Assembly: GCF_037042905.1 (NCBI RefSeq)
Contig: NC_087257.1
Location: forward strand, 14,544,001 to 14,608,000
DNA from: Lytechinus pictus
Lineage: Eukaryota > Echinodermata > Echinoidea > Temnopleuroida > Toxopneustidae
DNA: 64,000 bases
Direction: 5' to 3'
Shown: positions 49,001 to 58,000 of the stretch, one piece after another
How positions within the stretch are numbered: position 1 is the stretch's first letter
Layout: each line of letters begins with the position of its first letter
Program-made: the position numbers and the translations under genes
Notes under the pieces: generated by a model
Told to the model about the DNA's origin: nothing
Database searches by the model: none
The model's input: only the letters and a program-made list of their open reading frames with translations

Positions 49001-52000
49001 AGGGAGTTGTACGTGTGTGACATCACCACTGAACTAGAAATACGTATTTCTAGTTCAGTGGACATCACAGATCTTGGTCGCATTGCCAATGGGAGGAACT
49101 ACATGGCATTAGTGATCTCAATATTCAAATGCTCATAACTTTCTTATTATTCATTCAATCTTCCTTAAACTTTCAACAATATGTTTCTTTGATTTTTCAC
49201 TTTGATATGGATTCAGCTGGTTTCAAGGGTTTCATTCTCCTTTAATCAACTGATATAATTTTGAGAGCTGAATTCTGAGGGATTATAAATAATTGTCTCA
49301 CGTATCCAGCAAGCTAAAATCCTAAGAAACAAAAAAAACACAATTGAGAAACCTCGATTTGGCAAATCAAGGTATACACTGATTCCTATATCTCTTCAAA
49401 CATTGCTTTAATAGTTGGGGTGTGATATAAAAAAGTTATAAAACTTGAACAATATTCAAAGCTTACAGGCCCGATTCACAAAATTATTATGATTTATGCA
49501 GATTTCATGCATTGATTATGCTAAATTCAGCTCATCTATGTACATGTATATTGAGAAAGCCCCGGGTAATCGATGTGCACTCTTGCCACAAGCCGCTAAG
49601 TTCATGTCTGTCACTACGGTTACTGCATGAAAGCGCCAACTGTATATGTAAATTAATGATCATAAACAGCCTAATCATTAATTCAGAACAGTGGAGATAT
49701 GAATTTTGTAACCACAACAACAAGGGCCAATTGATTCAGCATGCAGTGATAAAAGTGTACATTCTTTATTGGTCACATTCTCAATACAAGTGCTGAATTC
49801 AGCATGACAACTGCATGAAATTTGCATAAAACATGATTAAATACCAGAGTTGAAAAAGCATCTTGGTAAATTAGGCCATGCAGTATCCTCAGACATAGAC
49901 CAAAGTTTCATGGTTTTATATAAGAATTCTTTCATTTTCTCACCTCTAATCCCTTTCTTTCCAGCACCCATATCAGCTAGTGCCTTGATGACATTGCCGA
50001 GGGATGAGAGAGACAGATTGATTGCTGCTCCTTCTTTTAATCTATCTCCCGTTGCTCCTGTGCTATCCACTCTCTCGCTGAAATAAAATTAAGATTGCAA
50101 TGCAGAGGTAGATTTATAGGTTATGATTTTGAAACTGAGAAACTTGTTATACTTGAACATCACCATTATTAATACATTCATTTTTGTTCTTATTGCTGTT
50201 GTCATCATCAGAATCAATATCATATAATGTCATTCTTATCATCACCACAATGGTGACCACTTTTATCTTAACCACCATCCTAAATATTATCATTTTAATC
50301 ACCAGCAACATCATCATCGCCATCACCACCACCACCACCATTAATATCTTTAATCATGCATTATTTCGGGATGTCATTTTTTTTCATTTCCATGTCTTTT
50401 ATTCTTCAGTTTTTAAATAATGTTATCCTGATAAAATGCCAGCACAAATTGCCTAATTGGTATCACTATCATAAGAAGCATCATCACCACCATCATCATT
50501 ATTATCGCCATTAGCAGCATCATCATTATCATCATCATCAACATCAGCATTATCCTCATTGTCATCATCACCATCATCATCATCAACATAATCATCATCA
50601 TCATCATCATCATCAACATCAGCATTATCCTCATTGTCATCATCACCATCATCATCATCAACATAATCATCATCATCATCATCACCACCTCCACAACCAC
50701 CACCAACACCATCCTCTTCTTCCTCCTAGTTTCATTCTCACCTTCCTGCTAAATCTACTAGATTGATGATGGATGTCTTTGTCATGTTCTTCCCTGCTTC
50801 ATTCTTTCCTTTCTGTATAAACCGTATTGATACAATGGTGTGTGCTCGGCTGCAAAACAAAGGATGATTGCAATGACATTATTTCAAAAGAAAACTTTTC
50901 CATTTTACAGCGAAGAATTCTATCACTAAATATCCTACTGACAAGCTTTATCAACAACAGATTTATGTACATGTATCATTCCGACAGCTGTTCAGAATTT
51001 GTTCATAAAAAGTCAGGGGATTTTCTGAATAAATATATTTCTATAGAAGCAGAAATTCATGGAAAATCAGGGTCTCAATCTTCTAGAAAGTCTGACTTCT
51101 ACAGTTAAAACAATCAAACGAAAAAAAATATGGAAATATACTTACCTGCTGGTTGCATTCATATTTGTTGAAGCAATGGTTCTATTTCTTGTTCCTTCAT
51201 TAATTTTGTTGTTGATATCATCATAACTCATAACTGGGAATGTGGCTTGTTGCTCAACTACATTACACACACAAAGAGAAAGAAAAATTTCATCAAGATT
51301 AATAAGTTGAATTCCATTCATAATAGAAATAATTACCCCCCCCAAAAAAAAAAATGAATAAATAAATAAAATAAACAAAGAATAAATAAATAAAATAAAC
51401 AAATAAAAAATGCAATAATAATAAATGAATAAAAATAAACAAATAAATTAATAATTAAATAAATACATAAATTAATAAAGTTACACATAACAAAGAAATA
51501 AAACTATCCCTTGTATTGCTACCACAGAAACTAAACATCATGCAAATATTTGTAATTATCAACTTACCATAGAAACCAACATCATGCAAATATTTGAGAG
51601 TATCGCTTGCCATAGAAACTAAACACCATGCAAATATTTGTAAGTATCGCTTACCATAGAAACCTTTTTGAGGATGTTCTCTGACCTTTAACCCTCCTTT
51701 GACCTTGAAACTTGCAGGCATGAGAAGGTCACGAACCTGTTCATTGTAGATCTCCAACATACTCACAAACACCTGCAGAGAAAATGATGATGATGATGAA
51801 TAACAGGCAAAACATAAATATTTATCTGATCTACTGCATTACCACATGCAGCTACTGTATTCCTTTGTATATATCCATGGTTCTTCATGTAGTAGGATCC
51901 ATGGTATATCTTATGAAGTCTACAACTAGAAATTGTGAATTAAAGGAAGTCCACCCCAAGAAAAAATTGATTTGATTAAAAAGATAAAAATCCAACAAGC

Positions 52001-55000
52001 ACAACAATGAAAATTCTATCAAAATCGGATGTAAAACACTTTATGCACATCCTGGTCTGTATGCAACTGAGGGAATGATGACATCACGCACTCACTATTT
52101 CTTTTGTATTTTGTTATATATATCAAACATGAAATAATTGTATTTTCTCCTCATTGTCTTGTGAGAAAAGTTTTAATCCTCCCTGAAAATTTGAAATTGC
52201 CATTGTTTTAACATTTTATGGTTCAATCAAGTTGGTCCTTACTGTCAAATCTGTTAAAATTGAAATATCTTATAACAATAAAAACAAAAGAAATAGTGAG
52301 TGACGGACATCATCAACTTTCTCATTTGCATATCACTGAGTTGCATATAACTGTTTTGTGAAAAATAAGCAAAACTTTAAATTGTCACAACTGTCTTATT
52401 TTACGTCTGATTTTGATGAAATTTTCAGCGTTATGCTTGCTTGATTTTTCTCTATTGATTCAAATCAACATTTTTCTGGGGTGAACTTGATCTTTAAGCT
52501 TGTGCCCGCAAGGTCTACAGGCAGATGGTATCATTCTTATATCCCATTACTCCATCATGGACTAAACCTACTTGATCTACTACGAATTTGGTCTAATTAC
52601 TGTTTAGTCTAACCATGTCATTTAGTCTAATGCCCGGAAGGTCTAATTTCCACTTTGATCTAATTTATTTAAAAATATCACTTTGTCAAATGCACAATGT
52701 TTCATAAAAAGATGTCATATCTGACATTTTGACCAAGTACATACAATAGAAATGTTTTAAACCTAACTGCCTAAAACAGACTAAAAGCCAAAGATATTTA
52801 GAAATGTTATACTGGAGGTAATTTTCTTCTGACATAAAATTGGTTATACTATAAGCAAAAAAATAAGGGAAAAAAGAAAGTTTCATAAAATTCCATCCAA
52901 GAATAACAGTTATAACTTCTTCGAATTTAATTTTGTGATGTCACATCTAATTTAGCCCCGTACAAGTACGTCATGTGCAAGATTTTGTAGAGTAAATACC
53001 ACAACATCATTAGTTCATTAGGATCAACAATCTTTTTCTTTAAAGAATTTCATGACAAAATGATGTGTTTGATGATACTGAATGTAAAGTTATTTCTCAT
53101 TCGTAAAGAAAATGACGAATGTGAGCTTCTGGCACGTGACAACACAAAATTAAAGCTGTAAAATGCATGAATTTGTAAATATTTGTGGAATTCTTGCCAG
53201 GCTTAATTAATGTGTTTGTTTCATTTTTCAATGCTATCAAAATCAACTTGGGGTGATCATTGCCTTTAAGCAGTTAATAATATTGTTACGGTACCTGGTA
53301 TTCCTCTTCCTTTGATTTATCAGCATTTTTATTCTTCTCTCCAATTCCTCTGAATAACTCTGAACATGCCACAGGTACAATACCTACAAAACAAATGACA
53401 TATAAATGATAATTATACTAGCAGAAAAGTTTATTATTAAGGCATTTGTTTACATTGATTTAACTTTTCACAAATCTGAGCTGTATTTGTTACCTGTGTC
53501 TGTGATACAAGTTTGTTTAAAAATGAAGCCCTACTAAACAAATTATTCAATATTTTTAAAAAAATCAAGTGACAAAAAAATCTCTATTTCATTCCATATA
53601 CTACTGTACATGAGCTACAATCCCAAGATAAAAAATTACAATTCAGTAAAAGAGGTTACCAAATAAGTCAAACGGCAAATGAACTTCCACAGGTCTTTAT
53701 GTCTCTAAAATGTACAGCCAAGTAAATCTAGGTACAGTATTTGAGAGAGGAAGTAAACAAAAGTAGATTACTGACCTTTATTTGGTCCATAGCCGACGAT
53801 AGAGTAAGACTTTCCACTACCAGTCTGCCCATAGGCAAACAAACAACAGTTATATCCTTTCCAAGCATTGGCTAGGACACTCTCTCCAAGGTCAGCAAAA
53901 ACACGTTTCTGAATTCGAATTGACAACAAAAAAAATCAGAAAGTTACACAAATTATCTCATCATAATATTTCACAAAGGAGCTTCAACAGTGATTTAAAT
54001 ATTGATTTTTCTTGAACAAAAATTAACTTTAATCTCATCTAATTTTTTTGAATTATTTAGTGTTTGAATTAATAATGCTCAATTTTTCTATGATAAAAAC
54101 TGACTATGGCATGGTAAGGTTGACTTGGCTATACTAAACTGAGTATAATTATATATGAACCTAAAACTTTGCATGTGTTATCTTTTCTTCATAAATACAA
54201 AAATATTTAAATCAAGTGGATTTTGTGTGGTTCTTTTGATACCTCCTCTTCTCTTTCTCTTTAACTTTCTTCCTCCCTCCCTCCCTTCATTCCTTCCTTG
54301 CTTTCTATCTTTAAATTCTTACTTTTTTTTCCTGGTTTAACTCAAACTTTATTTGCTTTTTTCTTCTGTTTTTCTAACCTGAATGGATAAAGGAGGGTAA
54401 ATGTCCTAACATTCAATGAATCTTTCAGATAATAATAGTAATAATTATACTTGGTTATTTATTGCATAGCACTTACTTTATCAGAAGTCTCCAAGTGCTC
54501 TACAGTAATGCAACATAATTACACTGGCTTTAGCAGAGCAGCTACATGTATTATGCATTCTGCATTTCAAGGAATATATTCCTACCAGGTACCCATTCAC
54601 CTCACCTGGGTTGGGTGCAGCACAATGAGGATAAATTTCTTGCTGAAGGAAAACACTCCATGGCTTGGAATCAAACCCACGTCCCTCAGATTGAAAGACA
54701 AGTGTCATAACCACTTTGACAACCAATGCGCACACTGACTCAACATCAACATCTCTAAGGGAAGAGACTACTCTGACAGAGAGCAGTACCTACCTGGTCT
54801 GCATATTTCTTGTCAGATGGTTCCAGATACCCTTCCTTGTTTTCTTTGTAGCCATCATGTGACCAGTACGAGAAATCGTAAGCAAACTTCTTTGGCTCCT
54901 CCCTCTCGTTCTCTGGGTTCTTGATGGATGTCGTCTGCCCGTTCATCTGAATGATGCATTTTGACTTGCGGTTTTTCTCCCGTTCGTTGTGTGAAATGTT

Positions 55001-58000
55001 AAGGCTTTCAATGCTAATGATTTTGACTGTACATTAGCTAATTAACAAGTAAAAAAGGATGACAAGTTGCAGTGTGAAAGGCCTACTTCAAAAGTTTCAA
55101 ACAAAAAGTCAACTTGCTGGTAGTGAGTCGTGCACATATAAGTGCATTCTCTCAAACAAATCTCAAGAATTAACAAGTGGAATGCCTCTGGCCGTCTCAC
55201 CTGCATCACGCGATTCAATATAGCAGCAGTGCTGATTTTGAAAACTACTATAACTCGCGCAAGATGTTCAGTGATACTTGGTTACTCGTATTTCCACGTT
55301 TTATGAACTAGACCAATACACTTATAGAGATATGATGGCAATTCAACAAATACCCCCAACGTGGCCAAAGTTCTTTGACCTTACATGACCTTTGACCTTG
55401 ATCATGTGACCTGAAACTCGCACAGGATGTTCAGTGATACTTGATTACTATTATGTCCAAGTTTTATGAACTAGACCAACACACTTTCAAATTTATGGCT
55501 GTAATTCAACAAATACCCCAATTTGGCCAAAGTTCATTGACCCTAAATGACCTTTGACCTTGATCATGTGACCTGAAACTTGCACAGAATGTTCAGTAAT
55601 ACTTGATTACTATTATGTCCAAGTTTCATGAATCAGATCCATAAACTTTCAAAGTTATGATGGTAATTCAACAGATACCCCCAATTTGACCAAAGTTCAT
55701 TGACCCTAAATGACCTTTGACCTTGGTCATGTGACGTGAAACTCATGCAGGATGTTCAGTGATACTTGATTAACCTTATGTATAAGTTTCATGAACTAGG
55801 TCCATATATTTTCTAAGTTATGATGACATTTCAAAAAACCTTAGGTTAAGATTTTGATGTTGATTCCCCCAACATGGTCTAAGTTCATTGACCCTAAATG
55901 ACCTTTGACCTTGGTCATGTGACATGAAACTCAGGCAGGATATTCAGTAATACTTGATTAACCTTATGGCCAAGTTTCATGAACTAGGTACATATGCTTT
56001 CTAAGTTATGCTGTCATTTCAAAAACTTAACCTCAGGTTAAGATTTGGTGTTGACGCCGCCGCCGCCGTCGCCGCCGCCGTCGCCGTCGGAAAAGCGGCG
56101 CCTATAGTCTCACTCTGCTATGCAGGTGAGACAAAAACACCAATATATAGTCAAAAGTACTATTTTCCAACAAAAATTCAGTCTTGGAACTTTGATCTAG
56201 TATTGTTCTGAATCCCGGATCGAGATGAAATTCTGTGGGTTTCAGGCCTGAGAAAAGTCCAGGTTTCTAGGAGTAATACATGTACATCATGCATGCATTC
56301 ATTATATTTTTTGTTGAATTTCTCTCATTGCATTTTACAATACATGGGGAAAAGAGACAGGAATACTGTGATTTCTGTGAGTCTTACAAAAATTTAGAGC
56401 AGGTTTATACTACATTCAAATATCATAATCATGCCAGCTTTAGACTTAAATTGTAGGTAAAGACCTGTAATTTCAGGCATTTCATGTAAACGGGCCTGCG
56501 ATGCCATCTACCTCATGGATCACCGTGTCCATTTTTTTTCAAAATGAGGCCAAATTCATTATCAGCTGCCACACCATTAAATCCAACAGAAACCATCCAA
56601 GTAAATATTTCATCAATTTTCTAGTGGATATTGGTATTGTCAATTCACTACCGTCAATAGAGAAATATGAAGTGAACAAACCGGAAGTCTCGATAACTTT
56701 TGTCATATTGGGTGGGGTTGCATATGGAACTCTTTCCCAAAAATTATATCCAACAAAATGTCAGACTTAGCCTGGGGAAAACTTTTGATTAAATAGATGT
56801 GTGTGGATTTTGTATAATGGTACTTGAAAGTCTGACTACTCTGGCAGCCTTTTTCAACCTTAAAGGCTTAATGACTATGAGCTGAGGTCCCAATTTGCAA
56901 TGCCTCCTAGTCCTAACTTTAGAAAGATTGGTCGACAGGTTTTCTTATTTTAATATTAGTAGGCACTTCAGTTGAAAATTAGGAAAGGCTGTTCCAGCAT
57001 GTTTGATATGCTCACGAGGCTCAATATCTACGATTCACAAAACTGTTTGAATTTTCAAATTCCGATATCTAGAAGTCGAGTTATTGTCTTCTTTGTGATA
57101 CAAAAACAGGGCTTTTTGTGGACAAAAGACGATTGCGAAATCTTATTACCGGTATCCTCTTTGTTTTGGGCATGGCACACTTATGATACATAGCTTATGG
57201 AGAACAAGCTTTTTATTTAAATCTTAAAGTACTCACATTGATTTGGCATAGGCTATGATTTCTTTGGTTCAAGGGCAACTACCCCTGGACAATTACCCCC
57301 CCCCCCTACAACTACACTGTACCCCTATCCAAAAATCTACACCTAACCCTATTTTGGGGGTAATTGTCCTGTGGTAGGTTTGTGCACAGGGTAAACACGA
57401 CTGGATATGGATTTTTTTTGCTTGAACATTAGAAATTAAATTTTCAATGAATATAATTCGAAATCAAAGAAAGAGGATGAAAATAATAATCTTAGGATTT
57501 TTAGAAAAAAAAATAAAGACAGATTGATTTCAATCGTCTATTATCTCATTATTGTTATTGTGGTCTCAATAATATTGTTATTATTATTATCTCATCATCG
57601 TTTTATTATTGTTGTCCCAATTATTATAATTATAATCATAATCATTCTTTTTGTTTCATTAATATTATTGTCTGAATATTTATTACAATTATAATTACTA
57701 TCATTAATATCATAATTTTTATCATAATTATATCATAATATTTATTGAAATAATAATTGTCTCAATAATTATAAAGCCTTTTATAATTACTATAATTATG
57801 ATTATTTTCATAATTATAATTTTTATAATAATTATTATTTATGTATTATTAGTATTACTGTCTCAGTAATTATTACAATTATAATTACTTTCAATATAAT
57901 TGTTATCATTATAATTATTTTATAATAAAAATTATTGAAATAATAGTTCAATAATTATAAGGCCTATAATTATAATTACTATAATTATATTATAATTATT

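Noticed and set aside
56041-56100. CpG island promoter at the GCCGCC/GTCGCC run.
   Set aside because: It is a fixed part of the inverted-repeat element at 55194-56132, not an independent promoter.
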